Positions 25,101 to 37,800 of a stretch of DNA of 64,000 bases are shown here, piece by piece. The position numbers were made by a program, and so were the translations under genes. Origin of the DNA: Mimachlamys varia. Lineage: Eukaryota > Mollusca > Bivalvia > Pectinida > Pectinidae. The first letter of the stretch is position 1, and each line of letters opens with the position of its first letter. A model generated the notes under the pieces. It was not told where the DNA came from and searched no databases. It worked only from the letters and a program-made list of their open reading frames with translations. The stretch lies in contig OX392529.1 in assembly GCA_947623455.1 (NCBI GenBank), positions 55,509,186 to 55,573,185 of the forward strand, in the 5' to 3' direction.

Positions 25101-25282
25101 CTTTGAACGAACATGAAAATCGCCAGAGACATATGTAGCTGTTGTAAACATTTAACAATATATTGTTAACGAACATTAAGGTTTAATCGACCCGATACCG
25201 AATCAAGAATGAAATAAACACATATTTTACCTTTTACAAACAGGACTGCACTCACAAATACTAATCGCATGATAGGTAACAT
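22175..25282 (-). CDS. C-type lectin B (last exon not resolved)
   Basis: Minus-strand exons: 25282-25231 (signal peptide 'MLPIMRLVFVSAVLFVK', phase 1), 24499-24411, 23951-23861, 22409-22175. The CTLD shows 'GCPNGWETFDGSCYFV' (C1, C2), 'TTCGLYHAHLAEIED' (C3), 'DYDFWLGATDTFVEGDW', 'EPN' at the specificity site, 'GEDCMVV' (C4), the WND-type box 'YHWDDRHC' (C5) and 'NFICEIG' (C6). EPN with WDD predicts calcium-dependent mannose-type binding. It is the inverted paralogue of gene F: exons 2 and 3 differ at only a few residues while the exon 4 loop differs strongly. Exon 4 ends in phase 2, so a small final exon is expected below 22175. Intron 3 holds an antisense reverse-transcriptase fragment, intron 1 a complete MITE. 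Confidence 0.88.
22457..22632. mobile_element. Foldback MITE, copy 2
   Basis: Same family as 12213-12404: starts 'ggcccaagtttcatcaac', ends 'gttgatgaaaccggggcc', interior self-complementary. It lies in intron 3 of lectin B. Confidence 0.82.
22860..23035 (+). mobile_element. 3' tail fragment of the FIDD-type retroelement
   Basis: 'actcttccggaacacctgg' ... 'ttatt(c)tcttgtgct' ... 'aatcgattttgagttcgga' ... 'ttctctgatttc'. The same tail follows the reverse-transcriptase fragments elsewhere in the window. Confidence 0.65.
23190..23770 (+). pseudogene. Reverse-transcriptase fragment with FIDD box
   Basis: The frame reads 'FIDDVVFVNN' (the catalytic YxDD-type box), 'YLVDRIYPTELWIK', 'SYLDLYL', 'LYDKRDGFVFPIVNF', 'SNIPASPSYGV' and 'IRYSRACSEYRHF', a palm-to-thumb region found in many reverse-transcriptase-like proteins of bivalves. 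The 5' part is missing, and after about 129 codons it passes into the element's tail ('tttgaattcggattatgg'). The clade was not determined; a Penelope-like or related element is possible. It lies antisense in intron 3 of lectin B. Confidence 0.7.
24717..25019. mobile_element. Full-length MITE with 'gctctctac' TIR
   Basis: About 303 bp. The ends 'catcctcaatatctgtggtt' and 'acctggatatcgaggatg' are inverted copies, and the inversion continues through 'gttctctatgcccccgg' / 'ggggtgtagagagcgc' and 'ggcaaaactgaa' / 'ttcagttttgcca'. The interior is not coding. It is the best-preserved of several copies in the lectin cluster and lies in intron 1 of lectin B. Confidence 0.85.
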
Positions 25283-25398
25283 TGTCGACCTTAATACCGT
25301 AGATACTATAGTAGAACAGTGATTTTACACTGTGAAGACTTCAACAGGAACAGTTAGATGATAGCTTATCTCACAACACTGAGACCTTGCTGATTAAG
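25283..25398 (-). promoter_or_regulatory. Conserved upstream region of lectin B
   Basis: The ~115 bp before the start codon match 54785-54896 upstream of lectin F, including 'cttaatcagcaaggtctca', 'gttgtgagataag', 'tatcatctaactgttcctg' and 'gtcgacaatgtta'-like sequence at the start. Conservation between inverted paralogues suggests promoter and 5' UTR, although it may simply reflect recent duplication. No TATA box was assigned. Confidence 0.6.
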
Positions 25399-25784
25399 TT
25401 CACAGATACGAGCAATCGACACATTGTGTTCTGGTTTTAACGGGCATACGTACAAAAGTTATACTCACATAAAACGCTGACTTATTTTCACCGATATTAT
25501 ATAAACATGTATGTAATAATTTGTAAAAAAATCACCCCAGAATTAGATACAACTTATGGGGTTTTTTTTTTTGCTCTTTTTTTTGTACTGGAAAAAGAAA
25601 ATCTCAGAGTATATTTCCTTATCTTACACCAACGAAAATGGAATTTTCCTCATCCTCTATCTTTTTTCATTTTGTAAAGAAAATAAAATATCTTTTATAC
25701 CTCTTAACAAATTAAGGAGGTTAGTTTCCCTCTTCTAATAACGAAATGTAAACTTATCTTTTCACAGAGGAAACTTATTTTCGC
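25399..25784. other. Intergenic stretch between divergent lectins B and C
   Basis: AT-rich with T-runs; no gene supported. Confidence 0.35.
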
Positions 25785-26290
25785 ACATTAAGAAATATCG
25801 ACGATGTGTTGTCAATGGACAACAAGAAGATTACTTACTACTAAGCTATATGATAAACGTGACGATTTCAATTTTCCGATCGTGAACATTCTTTTTTTTA
25901 TAGTAGTTACTTGTTACATGTCGCAGTTGATTCGTTTTTCTAGAGCTTGCCCTAAATACCGTGATTTTCGCGATCGATGTCGTCCGCTGACAAACAAACT
26001 AACAGCACATGGAAAATATTCTGTATCTTTGTCTGATATGAAGATAGATGTTTTTGGAGTATGCTCATTAGTATGCTTACTTGCTGTGATTGACAATGAC
26101 TCGGTACTAAATTTCGAGGACTTGATGTTTACTTAGATGTGACCAAGATTTACATGGCGGGTATCGTCGTAAAGCAGAAGACGCTTGCTCTTCCGGGACA
26201 CCTGGGCGTATTCTCTTGAAAAAGGGTGTCCATGCAAAATTTTATTTTGTTCATAATTTGCCTCTTGTTTAATTGATTTTGAGGTTACAA
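25785..26290 (+). pseudogene. Retroelement fragment with internal deletion
   Basis: Starts with 'atcgacgatgtgttgtcaa' (IDDVLS box) and jumps directly to 'LYDKRDDFNFPIVN', then 'SQLIRFSRACPKYRDF', so about 45 codons are missing compared with 23190-23770. It continues through 'gaggacttgatgtttactta', 'gatgtgaccaagat' and 'cgcttgctcttccggga' to the common 3' tail ending near 26290. Confidence 0.7.
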
Positions 26291-26683
26291 GATAAGTTGA
26301 AATTTGTGTTTCTGATAATGAACTTTTGATATTGTACGCTTCAAAATTTATTGAACAAACTAAAGAATTGGAATGTATTAATGATCAATTATAAAAAGAA
26401 ATAATGAAATGAGCATGTGCCATAAGTACGCCGAGAGAAGTATACATGTACAATCACTAGAGAAGTGTTATTACACATATACCTTACGTACCTTAAAATC
26501 GCAGCACATGTGTGTGTTACGTCATCTCTTAGAGGAAAAGTGGATAAGGGGATCGGAATAAAAGATATGCTAAACAGTAAGAATATAATCGATATCAAAG
26601 AGACCTGTCCTTTTGTCAAGCTTTCTAACCCATAAGACATATAGCTTCTATTAACAACAGCATTACAACACGAAGAAGGAAAC

Positions 26684-26890
26684 GTTGGGTTATCAAAGTT
26701 ATTTGGGTTATCAAGGTTATTGGGGTTATCAAGGTTATTGGGGTTATCAAAGTTATTGGGGTTATCAAGGTTATTGGGGTTATCAAGGTTATTGGGGTTA
26801 TCAAAGTTATTGGGGTTATCAAGGTTATTGGGGTGATCAAGGTTATTGGGATTATCAAGGTTATTGGGATTATAAAGGTTCCTTTGGGAT
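26684..26890 (+). repeat. 18-bp satellite, about 11 units
   Basis: Unit 'ggttatcaaggttattgg', reading GYQGYW on the plus strand and ITLITP on the minus strand. The array ends in 'ggttcctttgggatttta', which resembles the reverse complement of the 20-bp unit at 20266-21050, so the two satellites are probably related and lie in opposite orientation. Confidence 0.92.
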
Positions 26891-27514
26891 TTTATGTTAC
26901 GTTTCATTATACACGTTTTCTTCAAGTGATTAGTTCTTGATGTGCTAGTAAATACTAAAAATAACCATTCCAGCGAATGGCGATCTTTACATTTGACCTT
27001 AATGTAGCTACTTGTCTTCTAACCTCTTGAAAGGAAATAACTGCTCGACTAAAATCCATATTATCATCATATTGCAATTTATACACAAGCTTATATCTAA
27101 GTGTAAATTGGACTAAAAAATATTTAAACAAAACACGTTATGGATATTTTTAAAATAACACATAAAGCATAGCGATTTGTCCTTTTTTGGTCAGTTTATA
27201 TATTCTAAATTAGTCGCCTCTTTGTACAGAAACCATTCTCGTTTTCTCGGAATATTTTCTTCGGATTAGTTATGTTATAGAATAGATGTTATACAGCTGG
27301 TAATACAACCATTGGGTTATTTAGGTTTGTTGTTTGGATCAAGATAAAGGTGACAATGGAGTCATCGAAATTTCACAATACAATATCCTATTGGTTGTGT
27401 TATATAAATTATATTCTATGCTGATGAAGGTGACATTGTAGTCATCGAAACTTTACAATAAGATATCCTATTGGTTGTGTTATACATGCATAACTTCTAT
27501 TCTACTATTCTGTT
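26891..27514. repeat. AT-rich stretch with a local duplication
   Basis: From about 27340 to 27500 the segment 'aaggtgacaatggagtcatcgaa...atcctattggttgtgttat' is present twice in tandem. A related piece in reverse ('ataggatatttaagtgtgac...gtcaccttcatcag') is at about 41935-42012. No gene. Confidence 0.5.
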
Positions 27515-27880
27515 TGAGTCCCTGTGGTTTGATGGGGCCTTCACAGCCACAGTTATCTTACTTGAGTACTGGTACGGCCCATAATATACACATTTTCGTA
27601 GTGAACAATTTGAAATTATACTGTACTTATTAAATTCTAATTCTAAATTTATAAATTAAATGGGTTTTACGCACTTCTGCTTCTACATTAGTTTAGAAAT
27701 TTTGGATTCCCCTAGCATCATTGAAGAGACCTAGGAGGACGAAACAGCTTTATAATGCAGTTTATTTCATTTTTTCGGAAAGTGTATCTAATCTGTTTTA
27801 GTCCCCTTTAAAATACTAAATTTTAAAGGTGCAGCATACAAAATGTATGTGTGTGTTAGTCATCTTATATCCGAAACAAT
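27515..27880 (+). repeat. Dispersed ~370-bp repeat, copy 1
   Basis: Order of motifs: 'gagtccctgtggtttg', 'cacagttatctta', 'acacattttcgtagt', 'ttacgcacttctgcttc', 'ctacattagtttagaaat', 'cctaggaggacgaaacagc', 'aaggtgcagcat' and 'tgtgtgtta'. Further copies: 29505-29870, 32318-32640, 35085-35430 (+) and 52300-52470, 57385-57735 (-). Confidence 0.7.
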
Positions 27881-28421
27881 CAATTTTCATACCGAAGCAC
27901 CTCAACGATACTCACGTTCTCTCTTTTTAATTATGACAGCAGAACCGATTACACAATGTGACCATCGTTCTGGATGATACAAGAAAACTAGTTTTAATCT
28001 GAACTAGGTCGTGTGACGAAGAAAATGAAAGGTATCACTTTTTGTCATCGTCAAAGGACAATTGCCAGACTCGCAATTGGCCAAGGGTTAATTCTACCCG
28101 AGACCAATCAATTAGTTCAGTGGTTGAATTTAATTTCACCTTGAAATATTCCAGGGTTACAAAGAGTAAAACTGAGTGTTACATGTATGCTTTGATTATT
28201 TGGAATGACCGGCTCATTCATTCGGAGATGAGGGGGAAGTGTCTGTCTTATTTCATGGAGATGACTTATTTTATGAAAATATCCTGAATAAGAGAAACTT
28301 TATATATATATATATAGAGCTGGATGCCCTTTCCCCGTTACCTGATCGCTTTAATCCAAGTTTACACGGTATCATGTATGTGATGTACTGTACATGTATA
28401 ATTACACCTAATACGGACCTT

Positions 28422-28665
28422 GGGTGGTCGGGTGGTGCAGTGGATAACGTACTTGGCTTTCACCAAGACGGCCGGTGTTCGATTCCTAGACCGGACGTGA
28501 AACGATATGGGGGTTACCCGACCATGTGGAATTTCTCCGGATACTCTGGTTTCCTCCCACAATACGACCCCTCGCGCGCTAACATGCGGGTCAACAAGAG
28601 TGATTAAGTTAAGTTTGATAACTTGTTTCATAATTGTTATAAAATAAAGAATATACATTTTATAC
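28422..28665 (+). mobile_element. tRNA-derived SINE, copy 2
   Basis: Plus-strand copy of the element at 2797-3044: 'gggtggtcgggtggtgcag' head, B-box 'tgttcgattcc', core 'tactctggtttcctcccac', 'cctcgcgcgctaaca', and a tail ending in AT-rich sequence. It lies 200 bp upstream of lectin C. Confidence 0.87.
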
Positions 28666-28868
28666 CTTATACAGTTAACACACATCTAATCCAATCTGAT
28701 TGAAATAAAATGACCTCAGTTAACTTATAAATAACGCCGGTTTTTTAACTAAGTACGGTTGCATGTTACATTGTTGCATGATAAGCCCTTATCTTTTGGG
28801 ATTGGCAACTCAAGGTGATTAAAAATGAGACTTGTTGTAAGCATGCATTTGCGACTTAGGAATCGACA

Positions 28869-31800
28869 ATGACGTACGTATCATGGTTAGCTCTAATTTG
28901 CATAGCCCTGACGGTCAAAGGTAAGACTCTTATTTCTTTTATCATTATCCAATCATTTTATTATTATTATTATTATTATTTTTTTCAAAATCTTTTCATC
29001 ACTCTTTCGAATGTAAACGTAATAATTTTTACTTCAACTGTTTACTTCCAGTGCTGATAACCATAATGCAGATTGTTTTATAAATTAGTTGATTTCTAAT
29101 CTCTTTCTTGTGCCTGTAATACTTTTCTTTTTAAGGAAATTCATTTTAGATTTTCGCATGATGTGAACTGCTTTTGGACACCATCCAATTTTTAAATGTT
29201 CTCACGTTGTGCTTTTAAGATATATTAATCAAATGTGTTTTCCATTGTATCTACCAAGTATAAAGCTTGCGATTGACTACTTTTCAGTGACACATGGATG
29301 TGAAAACGGCTGGGAATACTATGATGGATCTTGCTATTTTGTGTTTGATGTTAAAGAGCCTTGGCTTGAGGCAGAGGTAACGTATTTATAGACCATACAT
29401 AAATACCTTAACATTCCGAAATAAATTTTATTACGTGTATCAGATCAATTGCAATGGAATTCTTGAAATACGAACACAATATAACTTGTACTATTCAGTT
29501 ATGATTATGTCCCCGAGGTTTGCTGGAACCTCCATAGCCACAGTTTATCTCATTTGATTAGTGACACGGTACATAATAATCATACACATTTTCGTAGTAC
29601 ACGTTTTGAAATTAAAATTATACAGAACTAGTTTAATTTTACTTCTAACTACATAAATTAAAGGGGTTTTACGCACCTGACCTTTCTGCCTCTACATTAG
29701 TTTAGAAATGTTGGATTCCCACCTTTTGGCCCCTAGCATCACTGAAAAGTCTTAGGAGGACGAAACAGCTGTATGATGCAGTTTAATTAATTTTTTCGGC
29801 ATACTGTTTCTGTTATTAAATCTAAAAGGTGCAGCATATGTGTGTGTAACGTCATCATATATGTTTGTTTTCACCTTTTAGCCATGCGTGTTACTGCTTT
29901 ATGTAAGATTATAAGGTTTAATGACTAGGGGGTGTGAGAAAGGAAAATACAGAAGTTTTCAAATATGGCAAAACACTCGGCTTCCATCCGAGGGGTTTTC
30001 AAAATTTGGTGCAACTTGAGGTTTTACTGCGAGTTTTGCAAAAATCTGATTATCCCGAAGATCGAATTTCCCTATCTTACACCTCTAGTCGCGAAAGAAT
30101 TTTTTTCTCATTTTAACTAATGTTGTCAGCTAAAAAAAACCATGAAAATACGCTATTTAATGGCTGCCATTTTGAAATATCAACTTTTTCTGGATTTATA
30201 TTCACGAAAATGCCCCAGCGAGATTAAGCATACTCCATACCCTTTACACCCCTAGAATCACCCGCGATACCAAGGAGATGCGCTCACCTACGCTCTCTAC
30301 ACCCCTGGAATTTGCCCAAGCAAAGCAGAATGCTATTTGTGCGCGTTATTGTTGACGAGACAAAACATAGTTAGATAATTTAATATGCATCAAAAGATCG
30401 CGATCGCATCACTGCTCAGACATCTTTAGTCGCTCCATTTTAATCTTCAAAGGACAAGTGTCTTTCCAAACAAATGTTATCGTGCCTTCACTTTTGCTGT
30501 AATATACACGTACATGTATGATAATGGCATACATGTAACAAACTTAGTGTGCGTAACCCTTGGATACTGAGGATGTGCAAATGAATAATAACGTATATGT
30601 TTTACTTTCCAGGCCACTTGTGAATCAAACAATGCTCATCTTGCTGATGTACGAGATGTCTACGAGGACAACTTCCTGAAGCAATTAACCAATAAATATT
30701 ATAGTAGGTTGCTTTTCTATTTCATCACTTGAATTTAAATGTATTCAAAGATTGAATGTCTATTTTGCATCAGCTGATGATGTGCAGATGGTACATGAAC
30801 TGCTTCACTGTTCACTTGATTTGCGCAAAATCCACTCGTCTTCATCAACCGATACAAGGAATAAAATAGATATTCAATGTTATTTTGTTACATTGTTTCA
30901 CACTAATCATGTATGTACATGTGCGGAACAGTCGATCGCTTGTTTCATTCATCACTAAGCAATGGCAAAAATGTAGTCCAGAGACAAGATTTATATTTTT
31001 CGATTTTTATATGTTCTTTAATCATACCTCTCAAACTTTTATTTTCATTACAAATTGATCGAAATACCTTTCTAGAATAAAATTGAGCTACGAGAGTGTT
31101 TTAGAGCGATTTGCATCGCGCAGCAGTAATCATAACGACGTCGTGATTTGGTCACAGCTGAAGCTAGTCAAATAAAGTTGTCGGATGTCGGATTTACGTT
31201 AGGCCTATTAACAGTGAAATTAGACACAGCTTATCTACCTAATTATGATAAATGAGAATGATGACATGTAAACAACTGGATTAGTGATTTAGTATTTTAT
31301 GTCTGAGAAATGGTATATGTGAGTATTTTATGTCTGAGAAATGGTATATGTGATATGTTAAGTCTGAGAAATGGTATATGTGAGTTTTTTATGTCTGAGA
31401 ATTGGTATATATCGACATTGTCTTATACTTGTTTGACATTGCTATCTAATACGTTTTTTGCTATGTTCGATTTGTGTAATCAGTACATTACTTATAAGTG
31501 TTTTGTGTTACATTGTATGTTGACGAAGTACTATTATACTCAACCTCAATATCCAGGGGTGAAGCTCAACTACGCTCTCTACATCCCTGGAATATGTCTT
31601 GTCAAAAATAAGGGCACACTCTTTTGAAAATTACAAAGAAAGGAGCCGCAAGTGATTTCATAGTTGGTCAATTTTTACCGTTATGTGATCACGAGATTCT
31701 TTTGGTGTACATCAAAGGGTCGAAACAGTTTTCTTACCTCATCAATAAGGTGGCCATGTGATATATTCCAAGGGTGTAGAGAGCTTAGGTGAGCGTAACC

Positions 31801-34800
31801 CCTGGGTATCGAGGATGCGTTATACTTAAATCAGCTCTTAAAAAATGCATTGTGTTTTATATCGTCTTCAGATGGACACACAGCTAATACGTACTTTTGG
31901 TTGGGCGGAAACGACATGTTTGTGGAGGGAAATTGGATATGGAAAGGAAGCGGTCGTCGTTTTACATATACCAACTGGCTCCGTGGCGAACCAAACAATA
32001 ACAATGGACAAGACTGCTTATTATCGCACATAAACCATGATCTCTTTTATTGGGAAGATAGGGCGTGTGAGTCCAAATACAATTTTGTTTGTGAAAGCAG
32101 GTTAGTTGTTTTTAGCAAATGATTAATCGTTCGCGAATATTTGCAATTTGAAAAAAAAAAAAATATTATTAAGAATAACTAAGGACAAAGTTTGCGTTCA
32201 ATGACCAATGGACAAAATGATACCTGTTGTATTACTAAATTCAAAAGGCGCAGCACATGTGTGTGTTACGTCATCTTTAATATTATGAAAGGGGATGGCA
32301 AACTCTGCTGGCGGATTTTTGAGTCCCCGAGGTTTGCTAGAGCCTACATAGCCACAGTTAATCTCATTTGAGTAGTGGCACGGTACATAACATACACATT
32401 TTCGTTGTACACGATTTGAAATTATACAGAACGAGTTTAATTTTACTTCTCAGTTCATAAATTAAAGGGGTTTTACGCACCTGACCCTTCTGCTTCTACA
32501 TTAGTTTAGAAATGTTGGATTTACACCTTTTGGCCCCTAGCATCACTGAAAAGTCTTAGGAGGACGAAACAGCTGTATGATGTTATTAAATCTAAAAGGT
32601 GCAGCATATGTGTGTGTAACGTCACCTTATATGTTTGTTTTCACCTTTTAGCCATGCGTGTTACTGCTTTATGTAAGATTATAAGGTTTCATGACTAGGG
32701 GTGTGAGAAAGGAAAATAGAGGAGTTTTCAAATATGGCAAAACACTCGGCTTCCATCCGAGGGGTTTTCAAAATTTGGTGCAACTTGAGGTTTTACTGCG
32801 AGTTTTGCAAAAATCTGATTATCCCGAAGATCGAATTTCCCTATCTTACACCTTTAGTCGCGAAAGAATTTTTTTCTCATTTCAACTAATGTCGTCAGAT
32901 AAAAAAACATGAAAATACGCTATTTAATGGCTGCCATTTTGAAAATATCAACTTTTTCTGGATTTTATTTTCACGAAAATGCCCCAGCGAGATTAAGCAT
33001 ACTCCATACCCTTTACACCCCTAGAATCACCCGCGATACCAAGGAGATGCGCTCACCTACGCTCTCTACACCCCTGGAATTTGCCCAAGCAAAGCAGAAT
33101 GCTATTTGTGCGCGTTATTGTTGACGAGGCAAAAACATAGTTAGATAATCTAATATGCATCAAAAGATCGCGATCGCATCACTGCTCAGACATCTTGAGT
33201 CGCTCGATTTTAATCTTCAAAGGACAAGTGTCTTTTCAAACAAATGTTATCGTGCCTTCAGTTTTGCTGTAGTATACACGTACATGTATTATAATGGCGT
33301 AACAAACTTAGTGTGCGTAACCCTTGGATACTGAGGATGTGCAAATGAATAATAGCGTATATGTTTTACTTTCCAGGCCACTTGTGAATCAAACAATGCT
33401 CATCTTGCTGATGTACGAGATGTCTACGAGGACAACTTCCTGAAGCAATTGACCAATAAATATTATAGTAGGCTGCTTTTCTATTTCATCACTTGAATTT
33501 AAATGTATTTAAAGATTGATTGTCTATTTTGCATCGGCTGATGATGTGCAGATGGTACATGTACTGCTTCACTGTTCACTTGATTTGAGCAAAATCCACT
33601 CGTCTTCATCAACCGATACAAGCAACAAAAAAAATATTCAAAGTTATTTTGTTTCATTGTTGCACACTTATCATGTATGTACATGTGCGGAACAGTCGAT
33701 CGCTTGTTTCATTCATCACTAAGCAATGGCAAAACTGTAGTCCAGAGACAAGATTTATATTTTTCGATTTTTATATGTTCTTTAATCATACCTCTCAAAC
33801 TTTTATTTTCATTACAAATTGATCAAAATACCTTTCTAGAATAAAATTGAGCTACGAGAGTGATTTAGAGCGATTTGCATCGCGCAGCAGTAAACATAAC
33901 GACGTCGTGATTTGGTCACAGCTGAAGCTAGTCAAATAAAGTTGTCGGATGTCGGATTTACGTTAGGCCTATTAACAGTGAAATTAGACACAGCTTATCT
34001 ACCTAATTATGATAAATGAGAATGATGACATGTAAACAACTGGATTAGTGATTTAGTATTTTATGTCTGAGAAATGGTATATGTGAGTATTTTATGTCTG
34101 AGAAATGTAATATGTGATATGTTAAGTCTGAGAAATGGTATATGTGAGTTTTTTATGTCTGAGAATTGGTATATATCGACATTGTCCTGTACTTGTTTGA
34201 CATTGCTATCTAATACGTTTTTACTATGTTCGATTTGTGTAATCAGTACATTACTTATAAGTGTTTTGTGTTACATTGTATGTTGACGAAGTACTATTAT
34301 GCTCGACCTCAATATCCAGGGGTGAAGCTCAACTACGCTCTCTACATCCCTGGAATATATCTTGTCAAAAATAAGGGCATACTCTTTTGAAAATTACAAA
34401 GAAAGGAGCCGCAACTGATTTCAAAGTTGGTCAATTTTTTCCGTTATGTGACCACGAGATTCTTTTGGTGTACATTAAAGGGTCGAAACAGTTTTCTTAC
34501 CTCATCAACAAGGTGGCCATGTGACATATTCCAGGGGTGTAGAGAGCTTAGGTGAGCGTAACCCCTGGGTATCGAGGATGCGTTATACTTACATGTAAAT
34601 CAGCTCTTAACAAATGCATTGTATTTTATATCGTCTTCAGATGGACACACAGCTAATACGTTCTTTTGGTTGGGCGGAAACGACATGTTTGTGGAGGGAA
34701 ATTGGATATGGAAAGGAAGCGGTCGTCGTTTTACATATACCAACTGGCTCCGTGGCGAACCAAACAATAACAATGGACAAGACTGCTTATTATCGCACAT

Positions 34801-37800
34801 AGACCGTGAGCTCTTTTATTGGGAAGATAGGGCGTGTGAGTCCAAATACAATTTTGTTTGTGAAAGCAGGTTAGTTGTTTTGAGCAAATGATTAATCGTT
34901 CGCGAATATTTGCAATTTGAAAAAAAATTATTATTAAGAATAACTAAGGACAAAGTTTGCGTTCAATGACCAATGGACAAAATGATACCAGTTGTATTAC
35001 TAAATTCAAAAGGCGCAGCACATGTGTGTGTTACGTCATCTTTAATTTTATGATAGGGGATGGCAGACTCTGCTGGCGTATTTTTGAGTCCCCGAGGTTT
35101 GCTAGAGCCTCCATAGCCACAGTTAATCTCATTTGAGTAGTGGCACGGTACATAATATACACATTTTCGTTGTACGATTTGAAATTATACAGAACGAGTT
35201 TAATTTTACTTCTCAGTTCATAAATTAAAGGGGTTTTACGCAACTGACCCTTCTGCTTCTACATTAGTTTAGACATTTTGGATTCCAATCTTTTAGCATC
35301 ACTGTAGAGTCCTAGGAGGACGAAACAGCTGTATGATGCAGTTTAATTCATTTTTTATCTCGGCATGCTGTAACTATTACTAAATTCAAAAGGTGCTGCA
35401 CATGTGTGTGTTACGTCATCTTTAACTGTTTAAAGGAACGACAGCCGCTTCCAAAGCCAATTGTTTTTTCATGTTCATGCACCAGGGCCTAGTTGTTCCA
35501 AAAATTATTAGCTTAATCAGTGATTAGCGCAAATTTTAATTCTCCTATAACTTTAAAATGAAACAAAAATTAGTTACAACTTTGCAGATATCAGCTATCT
35601 AGTAATGTCAATTTACATGCCAACTTTGGGGACTCTACCCTGAATATTGACCGAATGATTCAAGTTTGAAAAATGTCGCTAAATAGTGATTCAGCTTATC
35701 ATCTTTTGAATAACTGGGTCCAGGTAACTAGTCTTGTCATCCAAGAGAAAGCGTTTACGGTTTCGTGTACGTCCCCACAACATATCTCAGAGATTCAAAG
35801 AATATCCATGAGTATAGCCTAACCATTTCGTGTATTACATATCTTGTCATGTGATGCTAATAGGTTAAGCTTTGGATATTATTTACTTATCAAAAGTAAT
35901 AAGTGATAAGGAAGTGATAAGTAATATATAAATAAATAAAATAAGAGAAGTAATTTATATCGTTGATTGGATTGTTGATTGATAAAGTTAATTTCAATTT
36001 CATTTCGTTTGATTGCGAGAAGTAATTTATATCGTTCATTGGATTGTTGATTGATAAAGTTAATTTCAATTTCATTTCGTTTGATTGCATTTCGCAATTT
36101 ATGTTTGATAAATTCTGCAGTTCGCATTTTACAAGAACCTTTACATGTAGATGTCTGATTCCGGGGTCTGTTGGTCGATCCATCGCACATTTCATTGGAG
36201 GCTTGCTATATATCCTAGTGTGTCTGTATCCTCACGTCCATAGATAAAGTAGTGACCACATTACTTGTATACCCAATTCAATGTGTTTATGATATTTGGT
36301 TGGATTATCTTTGACAACTCATACCAGGAATGGTGAATTGCTTTCATTTGTGTAAATGTTAGTCATAGGTGCAAAACATTTGTATACTTTTGATATTGAG
36401 AACCAAAACCTGATTTTTATGTGTGTTTTCAAAGGGGAAGAGTTTTACACTGATTAACAAAAGAACAAAAATAAATGATAAATTTAACTTCGAGTTACTA
36501 TGATGCTGGTGAACGATTATGAAACAAGTCTGTTTATATGGGGAACAAAGAAATTTCTTCTGCAGATTTCACGATAAAAGGGTTTTAATCTTAAGTTTTT
36601 ATAGCAGTGATTTACACTTTTCCGTGTTTTGTACAGGTTGTTTGAGTAATTTAAGGTAGTAAAATGCATTACATAATCTATTCCCGGTTATCTTACATAT
36701 TTTAATAAGCCTGCCCTATTTCCATTTGACTTCGTATGATATGCTTGTCTTGTACATGCCAATGACTTTGTTTACTTTTTGTTGTCAAACGTTTTCATAG
36801 TGGCGGTTATGGATACTAAATATTACATTTACCAAGACTTGTTTTTTTTCAAAATTAAAAAAAAAACCCCAATATCTTTCGGTAATGGAGGGCTCAATCA
36901 GGAACAATTGGTTGAAGAATTAACTTCATATAAAATGGAAACTCTTTGACGTATACCTGTGTGGATTTGAAAGTGATGTTATACAATTTCTCAGAGCGCA
37001 TTTAAAGTGCAATTGCACACTAGAAATCAATACCTTGATATCAAATATTATAATATTGCAATAAAGGATATCATTTTAAAGACGATCTAAACAGGACAGC
37101 ATGTGAAATTGTATTACTTTTGAACTTTCGTACAGAACTTTAACGAATCTATTTTTACCACTAACGTTCGGAAAGAAGAAATTTAGAATAGATAGAAAAC
37201 CGGTAGATTTGACATAAAATACTTTTGTTTGAAAGAAAAAGAAAACGTAAATTATTTTAACTTATCTTTCTTATAACGCAATAATCCTTGGTTCTTAATA
37301 TTTGGCATTCGATTTCTTTACGAAAGGCCTTATCAGTATATTATCAATTAAAAGCGATTGCTTATATAAAATATATACATACAAGTATATATTATATTTC
37401 GATAAGTGAAGACCTGGTCTCCATGTAAATCTTTCCCCTTTGTTCATCTTTGTCCCTACTGGAATCAATTTTGAGTTCGGATTAAGGTTTGGTTTACTTT
37501 TTCGTTTTTCTCTTTTTTTTTTTGCTACTCTTCTGGAACACCTGGTCTTATTTTCTTGTAAATTTACATACGTCTCCATGTAAACCTTTCCCTTTTGTTA
37601 ATATTTTACCCTAAATTTAATCGTTTTTGAGTTCGAATATGGTTTGGTTGACGCTTCGTAATATCTGTTTTTCTAGTCTAAAATGGAAAGTAATATTCGT
37701 TAATTCACATGTATGTCCCTTTTATAAATGATTAGTCGACAGTTTCGAGCATCTGCAAATCCTCGTTTACAAACGAATTTCAGCATAACGTTAAAGTCAT

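Noticed and set aside
26389..26933. Repeat frames with NPNNLD, ITLITP or GYQGYW
   Set aside because: All are readings of the 18-bp satellite; no start context, signal or conserved domain.
31872..33467. Splicing of exon 4a directly to exon 3b to give a protein with two CTLDs
   Set aside because: The phases do not fit (2 into 0), and the reading frame stops after 22 codons.
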